From contig JAAYTK010000062.1 in the NCBI GenBank assembly GCA_012523775.1, positions 1 to 64,000 on the forward strand: 64,000 nucleotides of DNA, given 5' to 3'. Source of the stretch: Clostridiales bacterium. Lineage in GTDB: Bacteria; Bacillota; Clostridia; Lachnospirales; Lachnospiraceae. Positions within the stretch are counted from its first letter, which is position 1; each line of letters begins with the position of its first letter. Both the position numbers and the translations under genes were made by a program. Positions 39,882 to 49,127 of this stretch are shown here, one piece after another. The notes under the pieces are model-generated. The model had not been told where the DNA came from and did not search any database. It saw nothing but the letters and a program-made list of their open reading frames with translations.

Positions 39882-42554
39882 ATGTGGGCTGCAAAATCAC
39901 AGGAAGAAATCTTTAATGAACTTAATGTCGATCCTAAAACTGGTCTGTCTATGGATGAGGCAGGTAAAAGACTCGAGCTTTATGGAATGAATAAATTAAA
40001 GGGTAAGTCTAAGAAAAGCGTGTTTATTCTTTTTTTATCCCAGCTTAAGGATATGCTTATTTATGTTTTATTGGGAGCCGCGGCTATTACCTTGGTAATA
40101 GGCGAATATACGGATGCCATTATCATATTGTTAGTAGTGGCATTAAATGCGATAATCGGTGTTGCACAGGAATATAAGGCGGAAAAGGCGGTTGAAGCCC
40201 TGCAAAAACTAACCACTCCTAAATCCTTGGTTCGAAGAGACAGTGAGATTATAGAGATAAATTCCGAGGAGGTTGTACCCGGTGACATCATAATACTTGA
40301 TGCAGGAAGGTTCATTCCTGCGGACATAAGACTTACCGAGTCCGCCAATCTTCAGATAGAGGAATCCGCATTAACCGGAGAATCCGTTCCGACTGACAAA
40401 AATGCTTCTGCGGTCATATCGGATCCCAAAACATCTCTTGGAGACAAGGTTAACATGGCATTTATGTCTACCCTTGTCACCTATGGCAGAGGCGAGGGAA
40501 TCGTCGTAGCCACCGGCATGAATACTGAAATAGGTAAGATAGCCAAGATACTTGATGAGGATTCAAATGAAATGACTCCCCTGCAAAAAAAGCTGGATGA
40601 GCTTGGACGTATTCTTGGCATTCTGGCTATTGGAATCTGTGTAATTATATTTGTTATAGCATTGTTTCAGAAAAGGGATATTATGGAGATGTTCCTAACT
40701 GCCATAAGTCTTGCCGTAGCTGCCATTCCGGAGGGCTTAGCAGCCATTGTAGCGGTGGTGTTAGCCCTGGGTGTAACCAGAATGTCTAAAATAAATGCCA
40801 TAGTTAAAAAGCTTCCTGCCGTTGAAACTCTTGGTTCAGTCAATATCATATGTTCTGATAAAACAGGTACTCTGACACAGAATAAGATGACGGTTGTTAA
40901 ACAATATACACATGGTCTGCTTACTGAAGTAGGACAATCCTCTTCCAATCTGACAGGAACTATAGAGGAAAGTGAGATGATTAAGACTCTTGTTTTATGC
41001 TCTGATGCGACCTATGAAAACGAACAGGGAACAGGCGACCCAACTGAAATAGCCCTTATTATTCTGGGTAATAAGTATAATATGACTAAGAATATCTTAA
41101 ACAAGCAGCATAAAAGAGTCTCTGAGTTTCCGTTTGATTCCGACAGAAAGCTTATGTCCACCCTAAATGAAGAAGGTGATGTGTATAGAGTTAATACAAA
41201 AGGAGCAATAGATAATCTGCTTAAAATATGTTCCCATGCACTGATAGACGGAGAAGTCGTACCCCTAACCGACGATATCAAGGATGATTATCTTAGGGTT
41301 ACTGAGGAAATGTCAGATTCCGCTCTTCGTGTTCTTGGGGCAGCCTATAAGATAACCCCTTCAATTCTTGAGCCGGAGGAAATGGAGAAGGATTTGATTA
41401 TTGCCGGTCTTGTAGGAATGATCGATCCCCCAAGACTTGAGGTAAAGGACTCCATTCGTGAGGCTAAGAATGCCGGAATCACACCCATAATGATAACAGG
41501 CGACCATAAGAATACAGCGGTTGCCATAGCAAAAGAGCTTGAGATAGCCGAAGGATTGGAACAAAGCATAACCGGTGTCGAGATAGATGCAATGTCAGAT
41601 GAGGAGTTTTCTAATCAAATAAATAAATACAGAGTATTTGCCAGAGTATCTCCCGAACATAAGGTTAAAATAGTCAGAGCATTTAAAGCCCATGGTAATA
41701 TCGTGTCTATGACAGGCGACGGCGTTAATGATGCTCCGTCCTTAAAATATGCCGATATCGGAGTCGCCATGGGAATAACCGGTACGGATGTTGCAAAGGG
41801 TGCCAGCGACATGATTCTTACTGATGATAATTTTACAACAATTGTCCATGCCATAGAAGAAGGAAGAAACATTTATAATAATATAAAAAAGACGGTTATA
41901 TTCCTACTTTCCTGCAATTTAGGAGAGGTTATAACCATCTTCATATCAATACTTTTAAACTGGCCCGTTCCTTTACTTGCGACACATCTTCTTTGGATAA
42001 ACCTTATCACAGACTCTCTTCCAGCTATATCATTGGGTATAGACCCCGGGGACCATGATGTCATGAGGCAAAAACCGAGAAACCCGAAGGAAAGCTTCTT
42101 TGCCAGAGGTGCCGGTGTTCGTGCCATATTAGGCGGTGTTCTTATAGGTCTGCTTACTTTGGCTGCATTCTACTGCGGATTATGGGAGCATAATTATCCT
42201 CTCGGCGTAATCATTACAGATTTAGACAACCCACAATATGCGAACGTATTAACCTATTCAAGAACAATGGCATTCGTAGTTTTGGCGGCTTCTCAGCTGT
42301 TCTACTCACTGTCGATGAGAAGCGAAACAAAATCCATCTTCCAGGTAGGAGTATTCAAGAATAAATACCTAATAGGTTCTATAATAGTCGGCCTCTTACT
42401 ACAATTAGCGGTAATCTCTGTTCCTTTTCTCGCAAAAGGATTCCAGGTACAGAATCTGTCACTAAAGGATTGGGGCTTCGTAATGGTATTTGCCATCATT
42501 CCCTTATTGGTAAACGAGATAATTAAGCTGTTCATTCGATTATTAAGCGATTAA
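39882..42554 (+). CDS. Ca2+-transporting P-type ATPase (type II)
   Basis: An 890-residue cation pump with ten predicted helices. TGESVPTDK, the phosphorylation motif SDKTGTLTQNK and MTGDGVNDAPSLK are intact. Ca2+ ligand positions of SERCA site II are conserved: PEGL in helix 4, NLGEV in helix 5, and WINLITDSLPA in helix 6. Export of Ca2+ from the cytoplasm is therefore likely. The start is ATG 39882, after GAGGTG; the ORF track opens at a TTG at 39864. It ends at a GGTACC-rich terminator. Confidence 0.94.
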   Translation: MWAAKSQEEIFNELNVDPKTGLSMDEAGKRLELYGMNKLKGKSKKSVFILFLSQLKDMLIYVLLGAAAITLVIGEYTDAIIILLVVALNAIIGVAQEYKAEKAVEALQKLTTPKSLVRRDSEIIEINSEEVVPGDIIILDAGRFIPADIRLTESANLQIEESALTGESVPTDKNASAVISDPKTSLGDKVNMAFMSTLVTYGRGEGIVVATGMNTEIGKIAKILDEDSNEMTPLQKKLDELGRILGILAIGICVIIFVIALFQKRDIMEMFLTAISLAVAAIPEGLAAIVAVVLALGVTRMSKINAIVKKLPAVETLGSVNIICSDKTGTLTQNKMTVVKQYTHGLLTEVGQSSSNLTGTIEESEMIKTLVLCSDATYENEQGTGDPTEIALIILGNKYNMTKNILNKQHKRVSEFPFDSDRKLMSTLNEEGDVYRVNTKGAIDNLLKICSHALIDGEVVPLTDDIKDDYLRVTEEMSDSALRVLGAAYKITPSILEPEEMEKDLIIAGLVGMIDPPRLEVKDSIREAKNAGITPIMITGDHKNTAVAIAKELEIAEGLEQSITGVEIDAMSDEEFSNQINKYRVFARVSPEHKVKIVRAFKAHGNIVSMTGDGVNDAPSLKYADIGVAMGITGTDVAKGASDMILTDDNFTTIVHAIEEGRNIYNNIKKTVIFLLSCNLGEVITIFISILLNWPVPLLATHLLWINLITDSLPAISLGIDPGDHDVMRQKPRNPKESFFARGAGVRAILGGVLIGLLTLAAFYCGLWEHNYPLGVIITDLDNPQYANVLTYSRTMAFVVLAASQLFYSLSMRSETKSIFQVGVFKNKYLIGSIIVGLLLQLAVISVPFLAKGFQVQNLSLKDWGFVMVFAIIPLLVNEIIKLFIRLLSD

Positions 42555-42604
42555 ATCGGTACCAAATCGGTACCTGGTACCGAAACGAAACGGTACCAGG
42601 TACC
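42555..42604. repeat. GGTACC-rich palindromic repeat, copy 1 (acts as terminator)
   Basis: Five GGTACC units in 50 bases. GGTACCTGGTACCG (42569-42582) and CGGTACCAGGTACC (42591-42604) form a perfect 14-pair stem with loop AAACGAAA, followed by TTTTAT on the plus strand. It stands between two convergent genes. Related sequence occurs at 57481 and 62252. Confidence 0.85.
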
Positions 42605-42606
42605 TT

Positions 42607-43212
42607 TTATGCAATCTGAAATCTTTTTCTATGGGTCCTGTACTGTGACAGCTTACCCTCATATCTCAACTCGAGGTTAGGATTGATCCTTATATCTTTA
42701 GGCTTTACAAGAGCTATATTCTTATTAAATATATGTATACCACTTTGATACAGCACATAGGCAACAAACTGCGAGCAAAAATACCTTTGCTTCGAACGTA
42801 TCGGTATGTTAAAGGCTGCCGCTATCAAGCCCAGGTAATTATATGAATAGCTATGCCTATTCTCGTTGAATACTTCTATCACTCTTCTCAGTTCATTATA
42901 TTGCTGCACAGTTATCCTGAGACTATATATTCTGCAATCCGTGGATTCAAACCGCCCAAACACACCCTTATCAATATACTCTCTGATAAAACCGGCATTG
43001 AAAGGATTATAAATTCCTCTTCTGGCGAAGCTGTACATTTCCATTAGTTCCTCATCAAATGCTATAGATGCATGGGCATATGGCTCATGGGTGTAAAGCC
43101 GAATGGCCCTGGACGGTAATGTACTCGTCTGAGTCAATACTATATATATCTCTTTAGTCCTTTTTGTCTCGTTTTCTAAAATAAGATTATTAAACGTCTT
43201 ATGGTTTCTCAT
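42607..43212 (-). CDS. Permuted papain-like amidohydrolase (NlpC/P60, YiiX type)
   Basis: A 201-residue protein. EPYAHASIAFDEEL supplies the His and YFCSQFVAYVL the Cys of the circularly permuted NlpC/P60 (YaeF/YiiX, peptidase C92-like) fold, where His precedes Cys. IYIVLTQTSTLPSRAIRLYTH is the typical opening. No signal peptide is present, so it acts in the cytoplasm or on a membrane-linked substrate; the substrate is unknown. AGGTT precedes the ATG. Confidence 0.75.
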   Translation of the reverse strand: MRNHKTFNNLILENETKRTKEIYIVLTQTSTLPSRAIRLYTHEPYAHASIAFDEELMEMYSFARRGIYNPFNAGFIREYIDKGVFGRFESTDCRIYSLRITVQQYNELRRVIEVFNENRHSYSYNYLGLIAAAFNIPIRSKQRYFCSQFVAYVLYQSGIHIFNKNIALVKPKDIRINPNLELRYEGKLSQYRTHRKRFQIA

Positions 43213-43340
43213 TAATTTAACCTACTTTGTTATAATAATTTTATTTTCTTTATAAAATTTTAATATCTGAGACATATTATATTATATGAGGATAAATTAA
43301 TCAACGAAAAAATACCGTTATAGGAGCATATATTTTCGTC

Positions 43341-44105
43341 TTACTGTTTAATACCGGTATAAATTAATATTGCATCCCTTAGAAATTCTGCCATACCGGG
43401 CTTTCTTTTGTCATAATAAGCAGTAAACCGTTCATCATCCACATACATCTGAGCCAATCCTGCGTGAGCTTCCTTACTGTAATCCTTCCATGTAAATGTC
43501 AGCCATTTCTTATGCAGTTCACAGGCTTTTTGTGCTAAGTCACCAGCAGGATCCTTTGTTTCCATAGCAGCCTCTAAAGTATCAAGAACCTCGATACTCA
43601 GTTTTTCAAATTCCTCATATTGCTCCTTGGTCATCTTCATAAACTTATCATTGGATGCTTTTACCGTTTCTTCACCATATTTCTCACGTACTTCCTTACC
43701 ATACTTACGTTCATTTTCATCTAATAGATTTCTTTTAAAACCTTCAAATTTTTCATTATCCTTCATCTTTAATCTCCCTTCCTTAGCCTGTATTGACCTC
43801 TCAACATTATTGATCAGCAAATCAAGTTGCTTCCTCTTATTCAGAAGCTGCTCCCTGTGAGTTGTTAATGCCCTCAATTCATCAAAGTCAGTGGAATCTA
43901 AAATTTCCTTTATCTTATCAATACTAAAATCCAGCTCTCTATAGAAAAGAATCTGCTGTAAACGGTCGACTTCTTTGCTGCCATAGATTCTATAACCTGA
44001 CGAATTAATCCTAGCCGGCTGTAAAATTCCCACCTCATCATAATACCTAAGAGTTCTGGTACTGACCCCAGCCATCTTTGCCAGCTTCAAAATTGTATAT
44101 TCCAC
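43341..44105 (-). CDS. MerR family regulator with TipAS domain
   Basis: A 254-residue activator: MerR helix-turn-helix (residues 1-70, LAKMAGVSTRTLRYYDEVGIL and GYRIYGSKEVDRLQQI), a coiled coil (about 75-110), and a TipAS drug-binding domain (about 130-250, ending FLRDAILIYTGI). TipA-type proteins bind thiopeptide or other antibiotics and activate their own promoter. The start is GTG 44105, after AGGAGG. The matching promoter with a 19-base spacer is directly upstream. Confidence 0.9.
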   Translation of the reverse strand: MEYTILKLAKMAGVSTRTLRYYDEVGILQPARINSSGYRIYGSKEVDRLQQILFYRELDFSIDKIKEILDSTDFDELRALTTHREQLLNKRKQLDLLINNVERSIQAKEGRLKMKDNEKFEGFKRNLLDENERKYGKEVREKYGEETVKASNDKFMKMTKEQYEEFEKLSIEVLDTLEAAMETKDPAGDLAQKACELHKKWLTFTWKDYSKEAHAGLAQMYVDDERFTAYYDKRKPGMAEFLRDAILIYTGIKQ

Positions 44106-44127
44106 GAATTCACCTCCTCACAGATAC

Positions 44128-44158
44128 ATAATAAACCTTAACGTTACGTCAATGTCAA
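44128..44158 (-). promoter_or_regulatory. MerR-type promoter with 19-base spacer
   Basis: On the minus strand TTGACA (44153-44158) and TATTAT (44128-44133) are 19 bases apart, the stretched spacing of MerR-activated promoters. The spacer contains the dyad TTGACG-TAA-CGTTAA. It drives the TipA-like gene itself. Confidence 0.8.
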
Positions 44159-44183
44159 GATAAAAAATAGTTTCTTATCTATT

Positions 44184-44211
44184 CAAAAAAAAGGGATGTT
44201 TAAAACATCCC
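44184..44211 (-). terminator. Terminator after the HD-GYP gene
   Basis: GGGATGTTT and AAACATCCC form a nine-pair stem, followed on the minus strand by eight or nine T residues. Confidence 0.9.
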
Positions 44212-44220
44212 ACTCTAATA

Positions 44221-46266
44221 TTATAAATCATTTGCGATTTCATTAAGAAATAATTCTGCTAATACAGGGTCGAACTGAGTACCTGCATTTTTTCTAATCT
44301 CCTCCAGGGCTTCTACCTTGGTCATTGCTTTACGGTACGGTCTGTCCGAGGTCATAGCATCATAAGCATCGGCAATCAAAATAATACGGGATAATAGAGG
44401 TATTTCTTCGCCCTTTCTTCCATACGGATAACCGTTGCCGTCCCACCACTCATGATGGTTCAAAATATAATCGGCAATCTGTTTTAACTCAGGAGTAGAC
44501 ATTGCTATACGATAGCCCACCTCAGGATGCTTCTTCATTTCTTTCCATTCTTCATCGGTAAGCTTACCCGGCTTATTTAAAATATTATCCGTTATTCCTA
44601 TTTTACCGATATCATGAAGCGTTGATAAAAGCTCAAGATCGGTCAACTGTTCCTTCACAAGATTAAGCTTTTTACCAAATGCCTTAGAGATCTCTATTAG
44701 CCTCAGCGCGTGCTCTTCTGTCTCTTGGCTTTTCTCGTATAAGGAATTCTTCATCGATGATATGATAGCACTGTGTAAACTCTTATTTTGAAGCAGCTTT
44801 TGGCGGAACATACTGTCTTCTGCCATCTTTATTATCTCATTCATCGATTGGGTTTTATCTTTCTTCGTAGCCAATCCCAGCGAAAAGCTTAAATGGTATT
44901 CTGCCTTCTCAGCTGAAAAAGCTTCACATTTATTACTGATATCAGTTAATATCTCATTGGCTCTCTCATAGGTTGTATTGGGCATAAGAATACTGAATTC
45001 ATCACCGCCGATTCTTGACAATACATCGGTTTTCCTGATACATGACCTTAAAATATCAGCAACCCTAAGTATTAATTTATCACCAACCCCATGTCCTAAG
45101 GCTGAGTTAATCAGCTTCAAACCATTAATGTCTCCGATAATCACCGATAGAGGATAATATTTCTCCTCGTCAAAAGAATACTTAATATCCTCATAATATC
45201 TTCTGTTATAAAGGCCGGTCATAACATCATGATATGTTAGATAAAGTATTTCCTCTTCTCTGTTCTTTTGCAACGAAATATCTATAATCAGGCCTTCAAG
45301 CTCTATCACATTCCCGTTATTGTCATAGATACCACGGCCTTGTTCATATACCCATTTCTTCTTTCCATTGGCAGTACATATCTCATATTCCTCCTGAAAG
45401 ATATCCCTCTTGCTAAGCGCATTATTCCATTTATTCCATAGCATTTCCCTATACTCAGGTAAAATGATTTCATTAAAGGAAATATCCTTATTAAATAACA
45501 GGCTGTCGGCATTGTATCCGGTAAGGTCAAAACATCCCTCGGATACGTACTTCATTGTCCAATTACGGTCGAAGCTACACCGGTAAGCCATTCCGGGTAA
45601 ATTCGAAAGCAACATTGTCATGCTTCGCTCGCTTTCATTTAAGCTGTTCTCCGCCTCAATTTTACTCGTGATGTCTTCAATAATGCAGATATTACACAAA
45701 TCCGGACGGCTTTCAATCTTTAAGGGTGCAACCGTTAAATTCACCCAGACTATTGAATTATCAGGCCTTATATATCTTTTCCTAATGGAATATCCATTCG
45801 ATTGAATCTCCATTAGCTTATGAAACAATTCACGGTCCTTTTCTATATCTTCAGGATGGGTTATATCAGACCATTTAAGCTTTAATAATTCCTCTCTCGT
45901 CCTTCCTACAATCTTTTCAAACATATTATTGACATCTATTATATCTTCATAAATATTTCCAAAGGTTATACCAAATGGCGATTGTTCAAATAAAGTTCTA
46001 AACACTTCTTCCTTTTCGGCAAGCTTTAAATTGAACTGCGTAAGCTTGTTCTTCTCCGACAGAAATGCTTTGTTATTTTTAACTGCCAAATAAGCCGTTA
46101 TCGAAAGCATAACAAGCATAATTAGATTTAATATGAGTTGAAAGATTATAAATGGATTTGTTAACTGAAAATCTGTAAAGAATAGCAACCATATATATGC
46201 CAAACCAAAGCAGGTTATGACAATAGAATAAATTATAATATAAATTTTTTTATTAGATACATCCAT
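44221..46266 (-). CDS. PAS-PAS-GGDEF-HD-GYP signalling protein
   Basis: A 681-residue membrane protein. Two N-terminal helices are followed by two PAS domains (about 90-220 and 225-345), a GGDEF domain (about 350-510, intact SRIGGDEFSIL) and an HD-GYP domain (about 515-680, HDIGKIG, HHEWWDGNGYP). GGDEF makes and HD-GYP hydrolyses cyclic di-GMP, so either activity may dominate. The start is ATG 46266 after GGAGGGA; the ORF track start at 46296 has no site. Confidence 0.93.
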   Translation of the reverse strand: MDVSNKKIYIIIYSIVITCFGLAYIWLLFFTDFQLTNPFIIFQLILNLIMLVMLSITAYLAVKNNKAFLSEKNKLTQFNLKLAEKEEVFRTLFEQSPFGITFGNIYEDIIDVNNMFEKIVGRTREELLKLKWSDITHPEDIEKDRELFHKLMEIQSNGYSIRKRYIRPDNSIVWVNLTVAPLKIESRPDLCNICIIEDITSKIEAENSLNESERSMTMLLSNLPGMAYRCSFDRNWTMKYVSEGCFDLTGYNADSLLFNKDISFNEIILPEYREMLWNKWNNALSKRDIFQEEYEICTANGKKKWVYEQGRGIYDNNGNVIELEGLIIDISLQKNREEEILYLTYHDVMTGLYNRRYYEDIKYSFDEEKYYPLSVIIGDINGLKLINSALGHGVGDKLILRVADILRSCIRKTDVLSRIGGDEFSILMPNTTYERANEILTDISNKCEAFSAEKAEYHLSFSLGLATKKDKTQSMNEIIKMAEDSMFRQKLLQNKSLHSAIISSMKNSLYEKSQETEEHALRLIEISKAFGKKLNLVKEQLTDLELLSTLHDIGKIGITDNILNKPGKLTDEEWKEMKKHPEVGYRIAMSTPELKQIADYILNHHEWWDGNGYPYGRKGEEIPLLSRIILIADAYDAMTSDRPYRKAMTKVEALEEIRKNAGTQFDPVLAELFLNEIANDL

Positions 46267-46397
46267 GCAAATCCCTCCGGGGGAAAATCGGGTCAATTAA
46301 CAAGACTATTAGAACTCTTATTTATTAATTTATAGTATTATAGCAAATTCTAACATCCAAAGCAATGTATTGTCGAATCATGTTGCCTTTTATTTTA

Positions 46398-46426
46398 TTG
46401 ACACAGCAGTAATAATAGGATATATT
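46398..46426 (+). promoter_or_regulatory. Promoter of purE
   Basis: TTGACA (46398-46403) and TATATT (46421-46426) are 17 bases apart, about 80 bases before the purE start. No purine riboswitch was recognised in the leader. Confidence 0.7.
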
Positions 46427-46506
46427 ATAGAAACTAAAGGAAGTAAATACATATTAATAAATATTTCTGTTGTTAAAATATAAATCTACATTTTAAGGAG
46501 GCTTCG

Positions 46507-46998
46507 ATGAGGAAAAAAGTAGCTGTATTAATGGGGAGCGATTCAGATTTACCTGTTCTAAAGGGAGCGATTAATACACTTAAGGAGTTTGGTATTAATA
46601 CTGAGGCTCATATTATGAGTGCACATCGTACGCCGTCGCAGGCCATAAAATTTGCTTCCGATGCCAAATCAAACGGTTTTGGTGTAATAATATGTGCAGC
46701 CGGAAAAGCAGCACATCTGGCAGGGGTTGTAGCCGCTCATACCACATTACCCGTTATTGGAATTCCAATGAACTCGGGCGCATTAGATGGTCTGGATGCA
46801 CTTCTTTCTACGGTTCAGATGCCAAAAGGTATTCCCGTTGCCACGGTTGCCATAGACGGTGCAGCAAATGCAGCCTTGCTTGCAGTTCAGATTCTTGCGG
46901 TTTATGATGAGGAACTGGCGGCAAAGCTTCAGGAGAAAAGGGCTAATATGACCAATGAAGTATTGGAAAAGGATATGAAGCTGCAGACAGAGTTATAA
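46507..46998 (+). CDS. purE: 5-(carboxyamino)imidazole ribonucleotide mutase
   Basis: Class I PurE, 163 residues, which converts N5-CAIR to CAIR in purine synthesis. MGSDSDLPVLKGA, MSAHRTP and AGKAAHLAGVVAAHT are the active-site blocks. It stands alone; purK and the rest of the purine operon are not here. Strong AAGGAGG upstream and a hairpin downstream. Confidence 0.97.
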   Translation: MRKKVAVLMGSDSDLPVLKGAINTLKEFGINTEAHIMSAHRTPSQAIKFASDAKSNGFGVIICAAGKAAHLAGVVAAHTTLPVIGIPMNSGALDGLDALLSTVQMPKGIPVATVAIDGAANAALLAVQILAVYDEELAAKLQEKRANMTNEVLEKDMKLQTEL

Positions 46999-47015
46999 TT
47001 TTCCTATTCAATAAC

Positions 47016-47062
47016 AATGAGGTTGCCCTTAGGCATTACAGCCAAAGACATCCTCATTTTTT
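47016..47062 (+). terminator. Terminator after purE
   Basis: AATGAGG (47016) pairs with CCTCATT (47052) and is followed by TTTT. The loop is long and contains an inner GCC/GGC pairing. Confidence 0.65.
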
Positions 47063-47077
47063 GTATGTTTAATCCGG

Positions 47078-48190
47078 TTATATCAGCTTATTCGGCAGCT
47101 TTATAGGCCTTATGGCTATCGCAGAATTTTCAGGTATATCAAATCTCATGATTTCTTCTCTAGTATCATGGTTTGGTGATTCTTCACCGCGTCCGGTTTT
47201 ATCAACGGTAGTCATATAAATACTTGTTCCCGCAGTCAGCCTCGAAAAATCTATTAACACATCCGCTTTTTCTCCCGGTGCCAAATGTAATTTGCTTTGG
47301 TTAATGGACGATGTCAGCATACCCTTACCTCTTCCTATCACGGTAAATTTAATATCATTTGACAGCATCAGGTTATAGTATCTTGAAGAAGAGCCATTTA
47401 AAATAATGAATCTGTATTGTCTTCGCTCAACATCCAGACTGGGCCAAACCTTACCGTTTACCATAACGGCATCACCGTAGCTTTGTGTAAAGTCAAAAGA
47501 GCCATCCTTATAAAAGGAGCAATCCTGTATAATAATAGGATATTCATATTTTGCAGCCGGTAAGTCCATCATGTTTAAAGCAAATCTGTTATATTTCTTA
47601 TCCTCATTTATAATATATAGACTATTTAGACCCACCGAACTATTCTGATCATAGTACCGATACATGGCAGGCTCCCGATTGTTTAAGTATAAATGATACA
47701 CCTCTTTATTTCGGTTATCTGATTCGTATAATATATCGGGATAAGAATTTCTTCCTGTATGAATACACATATTTACAGGAGTATCAGTCTTATTCCTCCA
47801 TATCATATGTGTAGGAATACCTCTTATTTCTTCAAATATTCCACCGGGATATGATCTTAAATATTTAGTACCGCCCCCTTCAGATACTTTTACCAGACTT
47901 CTATATCCTATAACAGAAGTCTTCGGAAAACCCTCAGGGAGAATTTGATGCTTAAATCTACATATGTCTATAAAATAAATTCTCTCATATTCCGTTGATG
48001 GAGTCCCTGTCAGTATCGGTTGATATATATAAGGCTTAATCAACTTGTTTTTATATTTTGGTATAACCTTCGGATTAAGATGTTCCTTTACTCCAAAATA
48101 GCTATTACTCCATTGCTTTCCTAAACCCATAATGTTTTTTACAGAAATCTCAGCATAATAAAGCAATACTTTAGAACGATATCGTAACAT
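47078..48190 (-). CDS. Degenerate multicopper oxidase-like protein
   Basis: A protein of about 370 residues with two cupredoxin-type domains in the style of CotA-like spore coat oxidases: FKHQILPEG, AVMVNGKVWPSLDVERRQYRFIIL and LAPGEKADVLIDF are typical. The usual copper motifs (HxHG, WYHDH, and the C-terminal HPxHLH and HCHxxxHE) are absent: THMIWRNKTDTP and MYRYYDQ stand where the first two would be. The third domain is missing; 80 bases separate the stop from purE. It cannot be a normal copper oxidase. Start set at ATG 48190. Confidence 0.65.
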   Translation of the reverse strand: MLRYRSKVLLYYAEISVKNIMGLGKQWSNSYFGVKEHLNPKVIPKYKNKLIKPYIYQPILTGTPSTEYERIYFIDICRFKHQILPEGFPKTSVIGYRSLVKVSEGGGTKYLRSYPGGIFEEIRGIPTHMIWRNKTDTPVNMCIHTGRNSYPDILYESDNRNKEVYHLYLNNREPAMYRYYDQNSSVGLNSLYIINEDKKYNRFALNMMDLPAAKYEYPIIIQDCSFYKDGSFDFTQSYGDAVMVNGKVWPSLDVERRQYRFIILNGSSSRYYNLMLSNDIKFTVIGRGKGMLTSSINQSKLHLAPGEKADVLIDFSRLTAGTSIYMTTVDKTGRGEESPNHDTREEIMRFDIPENSAIAIRPIKLPNKLI

Positions 48191-48330
48191 ATGACACCTC
48201 AATTCGTATAATGATAGCTATATTATTGTATGTGTTTGTTACAAAAAAGTTCTTATTTCGACAATTGCTCTTTATTTTAAATGTTTAAAATAAATAACTC
48301 TGTCAATACTTCTATCATGGAGGTGACAAT

Positions 48331-48687
48331 GTGATTGCTTTTATAAGAGCTCATAATCTAATAAACATAAGAAAAAAACTGATAATTCTATATCTTCTAA
48401 ATGTATCAGACTTAATATTTACTTTAGCTCTGCTTCAAACAGGATATTTTGAGGAAATGAATATATTAATGGTTAACGTGGTACAAAACCCGGTTCTTAG
48501 CATTATACTGAAGGTTATATTCCCTGCAGGCATGCTTTATTATCTATATAATAGGATTTGCGACTCGGACATTAAACAGCTGAAATTTGCGAATATAGGT
48601 CTCCTCATATCACTGTCATTATACTCCCTGGTTAATCTTTCACATATAATATGGGTTATGTTGCTTCCCGTATATTGTCATATGTAA
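48331..48687 (+). CDS. DUF5658-like small membrane protein
   Basis: A 118-residue protein with three to four membrane helices. The early segment LYLLNVSDLIFTLALLQTGYFEEMN, with Asp in the first helix and an acidic/Asn turn, resembles the DUF5658 family. Function unknown. It starts at GTG 48331, six bases after GGAGGTGA. Divergent from the oxidase-like gene. Confidence 0.7.
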   Translation: MIAFIRAHNLINIRKKLIILYLLNVSDLIFTLALLQTGYFEEMNILMVNVVQNPVLSIILKVIFPAGMLYYLYNRICDSDIKQLKFANIGLLISLSLYSLVNLSHIIWVMLLPVYCHM

Positions 48688-48792
48688 TGAAGATTCTCTG
48701 TTCATTCTGCTATTATTTAATATAAGGCAACTCGATTCATATCTTTATCAGGACATCATATATTATAAAGAAGACCCGGGAGCGATACTTAT

Positions 48793-49083
48793 ATGCAGGA
48801 GAACAAAGACAGACAAATTAAGATGAATACCTTGACAGTCACAGGATTTGGAAGTGTTACAGCCATACCGGATATGGCAATAATTAGACTCGGTGTTTAT
48901 ACCACCGGAGATAATCTAAGTACAGTACAAAATGAGAACGCAAGAATAAGCCAAATGATCTTGGAAGGCTTAAGTCAAATGAACATAGATGATATTTCTA
49001 CCTATCAATATAATATTGATAAGCTATACGATTTTGATAACGGCAGGAGAATTGACCGTGGTTATTTTGTACTTCAACTATAA
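48793..49083 (+). pseudogene. Truncated SIMPL (DUF541) domain protein
   Basis: A 96-codon frame that begins like a SIMPL/DUF541 protein (TLTVTGFGSVTAIPDMAIIRLGV and ISTYQYNIDKLYDFDNGRRI) but stops after about 40 percent of the usual 210-230 residues. The stop is followed at once by a strong terminator, and no continuation is found in other frames before the convergent gene. It is probably a remnant, or a short variant. Confidence 0.65.
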
Positions 49084-49084
49084 A

Positions 49085-49127
49085 GGAGCAGTTATAAACC
49101 CCTTATATGTGGTTTTATAACAGCTCC
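49085..49127. terminator. Bidirectional terminator
   Basis: GGAGC-A-GTTATAA-A-CC pairs with GGTTTTATAAC-A-GCTCC, a near-perfect 16-17 pair stem, with ATTTTATTTT after it on the plus strand. It overlaps the last codons of the convergent GGDEF-EAL gene. Confidence 0.8.

Noticed and set aside
45306-45530. 74-codon frame inside the HD-GYP gene.
   Set aside because: Same-strand alternate frame within an intact PAS domain.
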